From: Myxosarcina sp. GA_180221_E-2-1-MAG-40_15
Lineage (GTDB): Bacteria > Cyanobacteriota > Cyanobacteriia > Cyanobacteriales > Xenococcaceae
Length of the DNA: 50,131 bases
Direction: 5' to 3'
Assembly: GCA_020692205.1 (NCBI GenBank)
Contig: JAIMKV010000031.1
Span: 1 to 50,131, forward strand
In this document: piece after piece, positions 43,979 to 50,131 of the stretch
How positions within the stretch are numbered: position 1 is the first letter of the stretch
How the letters are laid out: each line of letters begins with the position of its first letter
Made by a program: the position numbers and the translations under genes
Notes under the pieces: model-generated
Database searches by the model: none
Told to the model about the DNA's origin: nothing
Seen by the model: only the letters and a program-made list of their open reading frames with translations

Positions 43979-44100
43979 TTTCTTCCACTTTTTTTCTAGT
44001 TGTATTTTCGACTCAGAAAAAAAATCTATATTTTGTAGATTGGCTCGGCAAGTATTTTTAACTATATTAACTATGTCGAGTAATTGCGATTGACAATTTA
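43979..44100 (+). repeat. Repeated leader-like element, copy A
   Basis: About 120 bases, rich in A/T: CTTCCAC, a T run, TCTAGTT, an A run, CTATATTTTGTAGATTGGCT and GGCAAG, ending with GTCGAGTAATTGC. A close copy (D) precedes the TPM gene at 47360-47482, and shorter relatives lie at 44536 and 44780. Here it stands about 43 bases before a small membrane-protein ORF. The remaining bases of the 43898-44142 gap show nothing else. Confidence 0.6.
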
Positions 44101-44142
44101 AGTAATAGAAAGTTTAACTGTAATAATGTATAAAACTATTTA

Positions 44143-44250
44143 ATGACTTCTTTGTTAATTATCTTGATTCTTCCGTATATATACTACTTTTTAATTTATG
44201 CTTTTTTAGCGAGATGGATATTATTATATTTCATATTTTCTACTTTTTAA
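44143..44250 (+). pseudogene. 35-codon membrane frame, probably 5' part of a duplicated gene
   Basis: ATG at 44143 opens a hydrophobic frame (SLLIILILPYIYYFLIYAF, then LARWI) that stops at 44250. Its last half repeats the first half of the following gene in a different frame, because a 56-base duplication shifted the reading. It is best seen as the original start region of that gene. Confidence 0.4.
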
Positions 44251-44278
44251 TTTTTGTTTTTTTAGCAAGATGGATATT
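44184..44278. repeat. 56-base-spaced tandem duplication
   Basis: Two copies of a 39-base sequence (CTACTTTTTAATTT through GATGGATATT), at 44184-44222 and 44240-44278, differ by a few bases. The spacing of 56 is not a multiple of three, which explains the frame break between the two small ORFs. Confidence 0.7.
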
Positions 44279-44447
44279 TAGGATAAATCATATTATCCAA
44301 AGGTTAGAAGAACTAATATTTCATTGTCAGGAGATCGTCAGCCAATCTAAAGATATGAGGAAACAAAACCAGATATTAATTCAGCAACAAGAAGAAATAA
44401 TTGAGTTAATTGATACAGACATTAGTTCGGAGGTTAGTGATGAATAG
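44214..44447 (+). CDS. Small membrane-anchored coiled-coil protein
   Basis: 77 residues: one N-terminal membrane helix (IIIFHIFYFLIFVFLARWIF) and a C-terminal coiled-coil-like region (IIQRLEELIFHCQEI, then KQNQILIQQQEEIIELI). The ATG arises inside the first copy of a duplication. With the duplication removed, the gene would start at 44143. Layout recalls small bacterial membrane proteins of unknown function. Unrecognised. Confidence 0.5.
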   Translation: MDIIIFHIFYFLIFVFLARWIFRINHIIQRLEELIFHCQEIVSQSKDMRKQNQILIQQQEEIIELIDTDISSEVSDE

Positions 44448-44535
44448 TATATGTGAGAAACCAATCTCTTCGCGATCGCTATTCTAAAATAATTTTTACA
44501 AAAACATACAATTAATTTTGTTTGAATGCTTACAA

Positions 44536-44602
44536 ATAATCTAGAAATTAAATTTCAGTTTTTTTTAATTATATCTCTTCAAAACAATTAAATTTCCATA
44601 AA
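44536..44602 (+). repeat. Diverged leader-like element, copy B
   Basis: ATAATCTAGAAATTAAATTTC, a T run, then TATCTCTTCAAAACAATT match copy C at 44760-44845, about 225 bases away. Most of the 472-base gap 44448-44919 consists of B, C and A/T-rich sequence; I see no gene in it. Confidence 0.45.
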
Positions 44603-44779
44603 AGACATCATTGTGAATTTGGCTATTATTTTATGTCTATAGATTTAAATCTATCTATCGATCTTTTGGCATTCCTACGCAATGTTCAAATAACTTTTAG
44701 AAATGCCTACTATCTATATTAAAGATAAATTTAAGCTTTTGTATGGTTACTTTATTCCTATAGATAATCTAAAAATAAA

Positions 44780-44845
44780 ATTCCAGTTTTTTTTCCAGTT
44801 ATCTCTCTTCAAAACAATCAAATTTCTATATTTTTTAGATTGGAT
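44780..44845 (+). repeat. Leader-like element, copy C, before the RTX gene
   Basis: Shares CCAGTT-T run-CCAGTTATCTC and CTATATTTTTTAGATTGG with copies A and D, and ATAATCTA...CTCTTCAAAACAATC with B. It ends 75 bases before the RTX gene. Confidence 0.5.
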
Positions 44846-44919
44846 AATTAAATTCTTTTAAATATATTGAATCTTAAGGTTCAAATTATTAGATCGAGTT
44901 AATTAGGAGATATAAACTT

Positions 44920-45465
44920 ATGGCTACTATTAATGGTACTATTTACGCCGATAATTTAACAGGAACTGCCATAAATAATGACATTTTTGGTAATGGAGGA
45001 GATGATACTTTATCAGCATTTGATAGTGACAGCATTTTAGACGGTTGGAGTGGCAACGATAGCTTAATAGGAGGCTCTGGTGACGATATCTTACTGGGAT
45101 ACACAGGTGACGATAGTTTAATGGGAGGTGGAGGAATTGACAGAATTGCAGGAGAAGCCGGTAACGATATTCTTAACGGTTATGGTCAAACTAACTTTGA
45201 ATATGACTATTTAAGTGGTGGTGTTGGTGCTGATACCTTTATGCTGGGTGATGCATCTGGTGTGTTTTATGAACAAGCTGGCTTTGCTACAGTTATTGAT
45301 TTTGAAGCGACTGAAGGGGACAAGCTTCAAGTTTTTGGCAACAGCAGCGATTATTCCATTTCAGAATTTGATGGTGGTACAGACATTTATTATCAAGATG
45401 ATTTAATTGGCTATGTCGCCAATACTGCTGATATTACTCTAGAAAATGATTTTGTCTTTGTTTAA
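44920..45465 (+). CDS. Small RTX calcium-binding protein
   Basis: 181 residues with glycine/aspartate nonapeptide repeats of the RTX type (NGGDDTLSAF, SGNDSLIGGSGDDILLG, GDDSLMGGGGIDRIAG, GNDILNGYG) at about 25-95. A typical post-repeat segment with LSGGVGADTFMLGD and TVIDFEATEGDKLQVF follows, then a C-terminal hydrophobic end (DFVFV). No signal peptide: proteins like this leave by type I secretion using a C-terminal signal. No type I transporter is in the window. The start MATINGTIYADNLTGTA is typical. Confidence 0.85.
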   Translation: MATINGTIYADNLTGTAINNDIFGNGGDDTLSAFDSDSILDGWSGNDSLIGGSGDDILLGYTGDDSLMGGGGIDRIAGEAGNDILNGYGQTNFEYDYLSGGVGADTFMLGDASGVFYEQAGFATVIDFEATEGDKLQVFGNSSDYSISEFDGGTDIYYQDDLIGYVANTADITLENDFVFV

Positions 45466-45560
45466 TTGACGGCGCGTTATTGATAGTAGTAACAGCAGCG
45501 ATGCTGAATGCATTTGGCAAAACTACAAAATTAATAACCTAAGTTGCTACTTACAATTAT

Positions 45561-45589
45561 TAGAAGTCAGAAGTCAGAAGTTAGAAGTC
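45561..45589. repeat. Heptamer tandem repeat AGAAGTC
   Basis: Four copies of AGAAGTC/AGAAGTT in a row, a short tandem repeat known between cyanobacterial genes. It sits in the 448-base gap 45466-45913, which otherwise holds the nested hairpins at 45653-45735 and TTACCCATTAC-type repeats. Confidence 0.7.
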
Positions 45590-45652
45590 AGGAGGAAGAT
45601 ATATACGTTCACTTAATTAGGGACTAGTGATTAGGGATTGGTGACTGTTGAA

Positions 45653-45735
45653 GCAGCGCGGTCTTGGGGAGGCAGCGCGTTGCGGAGGTTTCCTCCGTTG
45701 TAGCGACTGCCGTGGTTTCCCCCATGAGCGACTGC
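45653..45735. repeat. Nested hairpin repeats, one copy inside another
   Basis: The outer unit starts GCAGCGCGGTCTTGGGG (45653-45669) and ends GGTTTCCCCCATGAGCGACTGC (split here: GGTTTCCCCC, then ATGAGCGACTGC, to 45735). A second unit of the same shape, GCAGCGCG to GCGACTGC (45672-45710), with the GCGGAGG-TTT-CCTCCG core, sits within it. The core also occurs at 5204-5220. Confidence 0.6.
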
Positions 45736-45913
45736 TGAACCCTTTAGAGTGACTGGGAATAAGTTATTTACCCATTACCCATTACTCATTACTTTGTCCT
45801 CTGGGATCATTCCGCATAACTAACCAGCAACTTGGGTTAATAGAGCATTTAGCGATCGCAAAATTAGTAATTAATCAAATTAACAATGTTACTTTGAACA
45901 GAGGTATTACTCT

Positions 45914-46654
45914 ATGTCAGAATTTGCCAAAAAAGTTCACTCTTATACTGAACAAGAGCAAAAGTTTGGTGATTGGTTTTACCAAGAGGTTCAAGCTGAT
46001 CTAGTCATAGAAAAGTCGGGATGGGCATTTGATTCGTCACAGCGAGTGGCTAAGCGACTAAATCAACAACGTCAAACATCCCTAAAAATTGAACCTGTTG
46101 TCATCTGGATTGCTCAGGTTACTGCTTTTATTGTTCCTGGACGCTATCTCTATATCTCACGGGAGTTGTTACAACGTCTTCCTGGTGATGATGCGATCGC
46201 ATTTTTGATTGCCCATGAAATAGCTCACCACGATCTAGGTCACGTAAAGCTCTCCAATTATTCGTGGTTAAAATACTTGCCAGGAGATGTATATTTAGCG
46301 ATGTTGCTTAAACGTATTGAAAATAAATTCACAAGTCTTGAGCATGAAAGTCAAGCCGATCAATACGGATTAGATCTTTGCTTGAGTGCTGGTTATGATG
46401 GACAAAAATGTTTGCAACTATTTAATGTTTTGGAAGCGCATTTGCTGAATTTTCGTGCTTTCGAGGCTATCTTCGGTTCAGAAGAATTGGATGAACATGA
46501 TTCAGAATATTGGCTGGGAGGTTTAGGTCAATGGATCACTCAAACTCATCAGTGGGGACAACAGCTATTACAAAGTCATCCTCCTGTGCGAGAGCGCAAA
46601 AATAAATTGGAAGAGTATCTAAACTCAAATCATTGTCAAGTTGGAGAAAAATAA
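45914..46654 (+). CDS. M48-family zinc metalloprotease
   Basis: The zinc site is HEIAHH with His101, Glu102 and His105, and the downstream ligand is Glu145 in EHESQADQYGLDL, the HExxH...ESQAD arrangement of M48 peptidases. There is no signal peptide and only one weakly hydrophobic stretch (VVIWIAQVTAFIVPG, about 67-81), so it is probably cytoplasmic or peripheral. 246 residues is short for the family but comparable with LoiP/BepA-type catalytic domains without TPR. It stands alone in front of a set of tiny membrane-protein genes. Confidence 0.88.
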   Translation: MSEFAKKVHSYTEQEQKFGDWFYQEVQADLVIEKSGWAFDSSQRVAKRLNQQRQTSLKIEPVVIWIAQVTAFIVPGRYLYISRELLQRLPGDDAIAFLIAHEIAHHDLGHVKLSNYSWLKYLPGDVYLAMLLKRIENKFTSLEHESQADQYGLDLCLSAGYDGQKCLQLFNVLEAHLLNFRAFEAIFGSEELDEHDSEYWLGGLGQWITQTHQWGQQLLQSHPPVRERKNKLEEYLNSNHCQVGEK

Positions 46655-46666
46655 AGCGATCGCGTA

Positions 46667-46765
46667 GTGTACCTGAAAGGTAATCGCAATCAATCTGTGC
46701 AATTAGTTAAGGTCGAAGTCAATTTTAATTCGGAATTTGGCTATTCTCTTGTGCCTGTAGATTAA
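46667..46765 (+). pseudogene. Degenerate copy of the 33-residue ORF
   Basis: A frame from GTG 46667 to TAA 46765 encodes QSVQLVKVEVNFNSEFGYSL, nearly the same as the ORF at 46813-46914. Its start has no ribosome site and its end differs, so it looks like a decayed duplicate. Confidence 0.4.
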
Positions 46766-46812
46766 TAATTGAGAATATGTCTGAAGCATAACTAGAATTC
46801 AAGGTAAAAATT

Positions 46813-46914
46813 ATGTCTAAATTTAATCAAAAAAGAAACTCAGTACAGTTAGTTAAGGTCGAAGTCGATTTTAATTCAGAATTTGGCTATTCTCTAGAAA
46901 AAATTAAGCGATGA
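46813..46914 (+). CDS. 33-residue ORF coupled to the next membrane gene
   Basis: ATG at 46813 opens 33 codons with the motif SVQLVKVEVDFNSEFGYSL and ends in an ATGA overlap with the following gene. A near-copy lies 146 bases upstream and keeps the amino acids with silent changes, which suggests it is translated. Unrecognised. Confidence 0.45.
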   Translation: MSKFNQKRNSVQLVKVEVDFNSEFGYSLEKIKR

Positions 46915-47162
46915 AAAGGCTCAAATTAATTTCAGCTTTGATGTTTACACTAATTCTAATTTCCTTTCTTTTTCCATTTATTGCTATTGAGTTTGGATAT
47001 ATTCATACAGTAACAGGTTTCGGAATTGTAACTGCTGAAACTAGTATTCTTGACATTTCCAACTTTGCTCAAGGCAGAGTTATTTATGCGTTTACCCTGG
47101 CACTAATAGGATTGGGAGCAAGCTTTTTCAATTCACGAAATAAGTACAATCATCGCTTCTGA
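46911..47162 (+). CDS. Small two-TM membrane protein
   Basis: 83 residues with two hydrophobic helices (LISALMFTLILISFLFPFIA at about 6-25 and YAFTLALIGLGASFF at about 58-73) and a basic tail. It overlaps the preceding 33-codon frame by 4 bases. The external loop (GYIHTVTGFGIVTAETSI) is short. Unrecognised. Confidence 0.55.
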   Translation: MKRLKLISALMFTLILISFLFPFIAIEFGYIHTVTGFGIVTAETSILDISNFAQGRVIYAFTLALIGLGASFFNSRNKYNHRF

Positions 47163-47235
47163 AGTGGGAATATTTGGGAAAATATTACTAATATGGCTAA
47201 GGGTAGAGCTAAATAGCTCTTTAGGTCAAATTTCT

Positions 47236-47325
47236 ATGATTAAAATAACTTACGAAATCGGCTTTTGGAGTATTCTGCTATTATTTTTTGGAGCTGCGTT
47301 GGTCAATCTTTATTTGTCAAAATGA
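47236..47325 (+). CDS. 29-residue single-TM peptide
   Basis: ATG at 47236 opens a frame with one membrane helix (FWSILLLFFGAALVNLYL). A short AGAGCT/AGCTCT stem at 47205-47220 lies just ahead. It sits in the 332-base gap 47163-47494, which also holds leader element D. Membrane peptides this small are easy to hit by chance, so confidence is low. Confidence 0.3.
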   Translation: MIKITYEIGFWSILLLFFGAALVNLYLSK

Positions 47326-47359
47326 GCCTTAAAGGTAATTGATCACTTTAGTCTATTAA

Positions 47360-47482
47360 TTTTATTCCACTTTTGTTCTAGTTATATTTTGAACTGAGAA
47401 AAAAGTTTCTATATTTTGTAGATTGGCTTGGCAAGCATCTTTAACTATTCTAATGATCGAGTTTAGTAATTGCTTTGAGCAA
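47360..47482 (+). repeat. Repeated leader-like element, copy D, before the TPM gene
   Basis: Matches copy A (43979-44100) over about 120 bases with scattered changes, including CTATATTTTGTAGATTGGCT and GGCAAGCATCTTTAACTAT. It ends 12 bases before the ATG of the TPM gene, so it includes the likely leader or promoter. Confidence 0.6.
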
Positions 47483-47494
47483 TTTATGTAGATT

Positions 47495-48700
47495 ATGAAA
47501 ACTCTAACATTAGTTAAGCAAACAGCTATCTATAGTTTTATAGGCTCAACTGTTTTATTTGCGCCTCTGGCTAGTCAGGCTTTAACTGTTGAAGAAGTAA
47601 CTAATCCTCGTCAAGATAACGGTGGTTGGGTGACAGATATGGCAGATGTTTTGAGCGATCGCACTGAAACCGAATTAAATAACCTAATTACTAATTTAGA
47701 ACAAACTAATGGTACAGAGATTGCAGTTGTAACTGTACCTGAAACTACTCCTGCTGAATCGCCCAAAGCTTTTGCCACGGAATTATTTAACTATTGGGGA
47801 ATTGGTAAAGCCGAAGAAGATAACGGGGTTTTATTCTTAGTTTCTACAGGAGACAAGCGTGTAGAAATAGAAACAGGCTATGGTATTGAAAGTATATTAC
47901 CTGATGCTCAGGTAGGTAATATTATTGATACTAAGGTTACACCTCAATACAAAAAAGGTAATTTCGATCGCGGTACTCTTGATGGCACAAAAGCGATAAT
48001 AACAGCTTTAGATAGTTCTACCTTAAGTAAGTCTGCCTTAAACGAGTCTAAAAGTGGTAATTGGTCGATATTTCTTATTTTGATTGGAATTGGATTAACT
48101 TCGGTTGCTCAAGCAATTAATTGGTTACAGAAACGCCAAGGAAAAGTTTTTGTAAATCCTCAAGCAAACACAACCAGTCTCAAACGCAGTGATAACCGAG
48201 AAATTCATTGTGCAAAATGTCGCCAGCCAATGGAAAGAGTTCAAGATATTGAATTAAGCAAAGCACAAAAAGCAGCACAAAAGCTTGGTAGCGTAAGTTT
48301 TAGAGGCTATAAATGCCCTAGCTGTAGTAATATCAATTCCCAGTCAATTATTGCCTTTATCTCTAACTCCTCTCGCTATCGAATTTGTCCTCATTGCGAT
48401 GAATTAACTGTAACTCGCACCGAAACAACTTTGAAAAAAGCAACCCGTCACAGTAAGGGAAAAGTTTTAATTAGCGATCGCTGTTATTGTTGTGATTATT
48501 CTCAAGAGAAAACCATAAATACTCCCCGTTTACGTCCTCCTTCTAATCGTGGCGGTGGTAGTGGTGGTAACAGAAGCAGTGACTATTATCTTGGCGGTAT
48601 TGCTAGTAACTACAGTAATGATTCTAGTTATGGTGGAAGTTCAGGCGGTGATTTTGGAGGCGGTTCGAGCGGTGGCGGGGGTGCTGGTGGAAGTTGGTAA
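47495..48700 (+). CDS. Secreted/membrane TPM-domain protein with zinc ribbons
   Basis: Signal peptide to about 29 (ASQA-LT), then a TPM (YgcG-type) domain at about 40-165: WVTDMADVLSDRTETELN, GTEIAVVTVPET, WGIGKAEEDNGVLFLVS, RVEIETGYGIESILPD. One membrane helix follows (about 190-207, IFLILIGIGLTSVAQAI). The cytoplasmic part has four Cys pairs (CAKC, CPSC, CPHC, CYCC) forming probable zinc ribbons, then a Gly/Ser-rich tail ending GGGGAGGSW, typical of YgcG proteins. TPM domains are linked to photosystem II repair phosphatase and membrane stress. It is followed by YqiJ-like and flotillin genes. Confidence 0.85.
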   Translation: MKTLTLVKQTAIYSFIGSTVLFAPLASQALTVEEVTNPRQDNGGWVTDMADVLSDRTETELNNLITNLEQTNGTEIAVVTVPETTPAESPKAFATELFNYWGIGKAEEDNGVLFLVSTGDKRVEIETGYGIESILPDAQVGNIIDTKVTPQYKKGNFDRGTLDGTKAIITALDSSTLSKSALNESKSGNWSIFLILIGIGLTSVAQAINWLQKRQGKVFVNPQANTTSLKRSDNREIHCAKCRQPMERVQDIELSKAQKAAQKLGSVSFRGYKCPSCSNINSQSIIAFISNSSRYRICPHCDELTVTRTETTLKKATRHSKGKVLISDRCYCCDYSQEKTINTPRLRPPSNRGGGSGGNRSSDYYLGGIASNYSNDSSYGGSSGGDFGGGSSGGGGAGGSW

Positions 48701-48717
48701 AAATAAAAGAGTAAAAA

Positions 48718-49314
48718 ATGTCAGATCTTCATGAGCTATTAATCTGTGTTGGCAGTGGTTTAATTCTATTGATCCTAATATCGGGCTTTATCGGTAGCAA
48801 CTTTATTTGCATTGAAGTTCCGCTTTTAGGCAGAGTTCCTTTTGGTCTGATGATTGCAGTTGCTATTTCCCTCTATGGGTGTTTTGGTCTAATTGTTTTG
48901 GGTATAGGGCAAGCAATCTCAGCAGAATTTACCTTTACTCCAAAAACACAATTGATGATTGGCATCTGCGCAACCGTAACCAGTTATTACTTTGGCAAAA
49001 TACTTATGCAAATGTTTCAAGAAACACCTTATACATCATTTAGCGATCGCGCCATAGGATTAACAGCCACAATTCGTTATTCACCGCAATTGCTTCCTAT
49101 CGTTAAACCTGGAGATGCTTTGGTATTTGATCGCCAAGAAAAAATAACTCAAATAATCACTGTATATATAGCGGATTGGGCGAAAGAAAAAGAGCTTGTC
49201 AAAAATGACTCTGTTTGGATTATTGATTATCTTCCTGACAAAAATGCGTTTGTGGTTATCAAAACTGGCGGTGTAGATGAATATTCTTGGCAAAATTTAC
49301 TGTTTAGTAAGTAA
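48718..49314 (+). CDS. YqiJ-like membrane protein with C-terminal beta domain
   Basis: 198 residues. Two or three hydrophobic helices (about 5-25, 37-62 and 75-95) precede a C-terminal beta-rich domain (about 120-198: GLTATIRYSPQLLPIVKPGD, ITQIITVYIADW, DSVWIIDYLPDKNAFVVIKTG). That arrangement is the NfeD/YqiJ layout, where an OB-fold-like domain sits next to a flotillin partner. A flotillin-like gene lies 440 bases downstream, supporting this. It begins 17 bases after the TPM gene. Confidence 0.5.
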   Translation: MSDLHELLICVGSGLILLILISGFIGSNFICIEVPLLGRVPFGLMIAVAISLYGCFGLIVLGIGQAISAEFTFTPKTQLMIGICATVTSYYFGKILMQMFQETPYTSFSDRAIGLTATIRYSPQLLPIVKPGDALVFDRQEKITQIITVYIADWAKEKELVKNDSVWIIDYLPDKNAFVVIKTGGVDEYSWQNLLFSK

Positions 49315-49448
49315 TCAATTAGCTCTTACTTATTAATATCTAACAACAAAGAGGTTGATAAATTTTTATGATTTATATTTTGCAAACTAGTGATAATCAT
49401 AATTCAACTCATTAATAAATAACAAAATTACTCGGATTTTAAATAACT

Positions 49449-49697
49449 ATGGAAGTTAAAAATGTTTATCAAGATGAATCAAGAAAATGGCAAATTGAAT
49501 ATAGTTATGCAAATTTAATGGGGCTAACATTAAGACTATTTGCAGGTTATTTTTTGCTTTTTATATGTTTTGCATTACCTTTTTATATATTAATAGCAAT
49601 ATTAATAAGCATTACTTCAGCAAAGTCTATTCATGAGCAACCAAATATTTCTGCACCTTCTAATTCTGATGTTTCACAAAAATTTATTTGTAAGTAA
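49449..49697 (+). CDS. Small one-helix membrane protein between YqiJ-like and flotillin genes
   Basis: 82 residues: a soluble start (KNVYQDESRKWQIEYSYANL), one long hydrophobic stretch (about 28-57, LRLFAGYFLLFICFALPFYI onward) that may cross the membrane once or twice, and a Ser/Pro-rich end. Position in the YqiJ-flotillin group suggests a linked role. Unrecognised. Confidence 0.5.
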   Translation: MEVKNVYQDESRKWQIEYSYANLMGLTLRLFAGYFLLFICFALPFYILIAILISITSAKSIHEQPNISAPSNSDVSQKFICK

Positions 49698-49755
49698 GTA
49701 TCCAATTACAAATTACAAATAGTCTATTTCAATAATGTAAGGTAGGTTTACGATC

Positions 49756-50091
49756 ATGTCGAATTCTAATTTCAACACTAAGTTTTTATATCAACTTGCT
49801 CAAACAAAAACCACTAACGAATCAAACTCAATTAAAACAGTTGATACCAACTCCAATATCCTTTCGGAATTGCCCTTAAACTTAGCTAGTCCTGGTGGCT
49901 TAATTGGTGGAGGTATTGCGGGAATATTATTAGTTTTGATGGTTGCTGGATTTATTTATACTCGTCTCTACCGCATTATCAAGCCCAACGAAGCGATTAT
50001 TCGTAGTGGTGGATTTGGGCCATTTTGGTATGGAAAAACTGCCTTTACTCAAGGTGGATGTGTCCTAATTCCAGGGCTTCACCCTGCTTGA
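49756..50091 (+). pseudogene. Flotillin/band-7 gene, only the N-terminal part
   Basis: Residues about 48-75 form a membrane segment (LIGGGIAGILLVLMVAGFIY). The flotillin N-terminal signature follows: YRIIKPNEAIIRSGG and KTAFTQGGCVLIPGLH. In flotillins this runs straight on into the SPFH domain, but here the frame stops after HPA. Just at that point lies the palindrome CAGGG-CTTCA-CCCTG (50072-50086), and what follows to the window end (50131) does not encode SPFH residues in any frame I read. Insertion of a mobile element is the likely cause; a frameshift is less likely. Confidence 0.6.
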
Positions 50092-50131
50092 CTGACAAAA
50101 CTAAAAAGCTGGAATGTAGCTGAGAACAACG

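Overview
The window looks like a cyanobacterial plasmid or integrated conjugative element, AT-rich and with the HIP1 palindrome GCGATCGC scattered throughout. It carries typical cyanobacterial families (CHASE2, CHAT, DUF928, a CyRepA1-type plasmid replication protein, a Ycf46-like AAA ATPase) and short intergenic hairpin and heptamer repeats. The genus cannot be told from the sequence.

Layout. (1) 80-9702: an envelope and signalling block on the + strand holds a secreted TPR-CHAT caspase-like protein, a DUF928 protein, a CHASE2 sensor with a histidine-kinase-like end, a TpsB/ShlB outer-membrane transporter and a PstS-like binding protein. It is interrupted by a minus-strand gene joining a receiver, DUF3102 and a degenerate methyltransferase-like end. 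(2) 9816-13676: CyRepA1-type replication protein and a 756-bp control region, in which a near-consensus promoter and a strong terminator delimit a probable ~320-nt structured RNA with no ORF. (3) 13677-18383: a minus-strand operon with an actin-like ParM homologue, a small ParR-like protein, a ParA/MinD-type ATPase, a one-TM protein and a Ycf46-like AAA ATPase, preceded by a candidate centromere of TTGTCTACA-type repeats. (4) 18904-34922: mobilisation and conjugation genes, all +: ribbon-helix-helix accessory protein, MOBP-like relaxase, pilin, VirB3-VirB4 fusion, VirB5/6/8/10/9-like proteins, the VirD4/TraG coupling protein, then several unrecognised and very small genes. (5) 34930-40196: a very large secreted enzyme joining a GH9 cellulase to a PL14-like polysaccharide lyase, a beta-helix protein, and an SF2 helicase cut short by an insertion sequence.

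At 40175-41481 lies an ISAs1-family element with 19-bp inverted repeats. The genes on its two sides are different genes, both truncated, with no matching target duplication, so it probably marks a rearrangement junction. Beyond it (41443-50131) the content changes to tandem AAA-like (AAA_35-type) ATPases, an RTX protein, an M48 protease, several tiny membrane proteins, a TPM-domain/zinc-ribbon protein, a YqiJ-like membrane protein and a truncated flotillin. Repeated leader-like elements stand in front of several of these genes.

How it may work together: CyRepA1 and the partition operon maintain the replicon; the relaxase, coupling protein and type IV secretion system transfer it. The GH9-PL enzyme could open the polysaccharide sheath around a recipient, replacing the usual VirB1 muramidase, which is not seen. 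The most unusual items are the conjugation-linked sheath-degrading fusion, the five-gene partition operon combining actin-like and ParA-like ATPases, and the orphan RNA near the replication gene. All assignments are from reading motifs; no database search was run.
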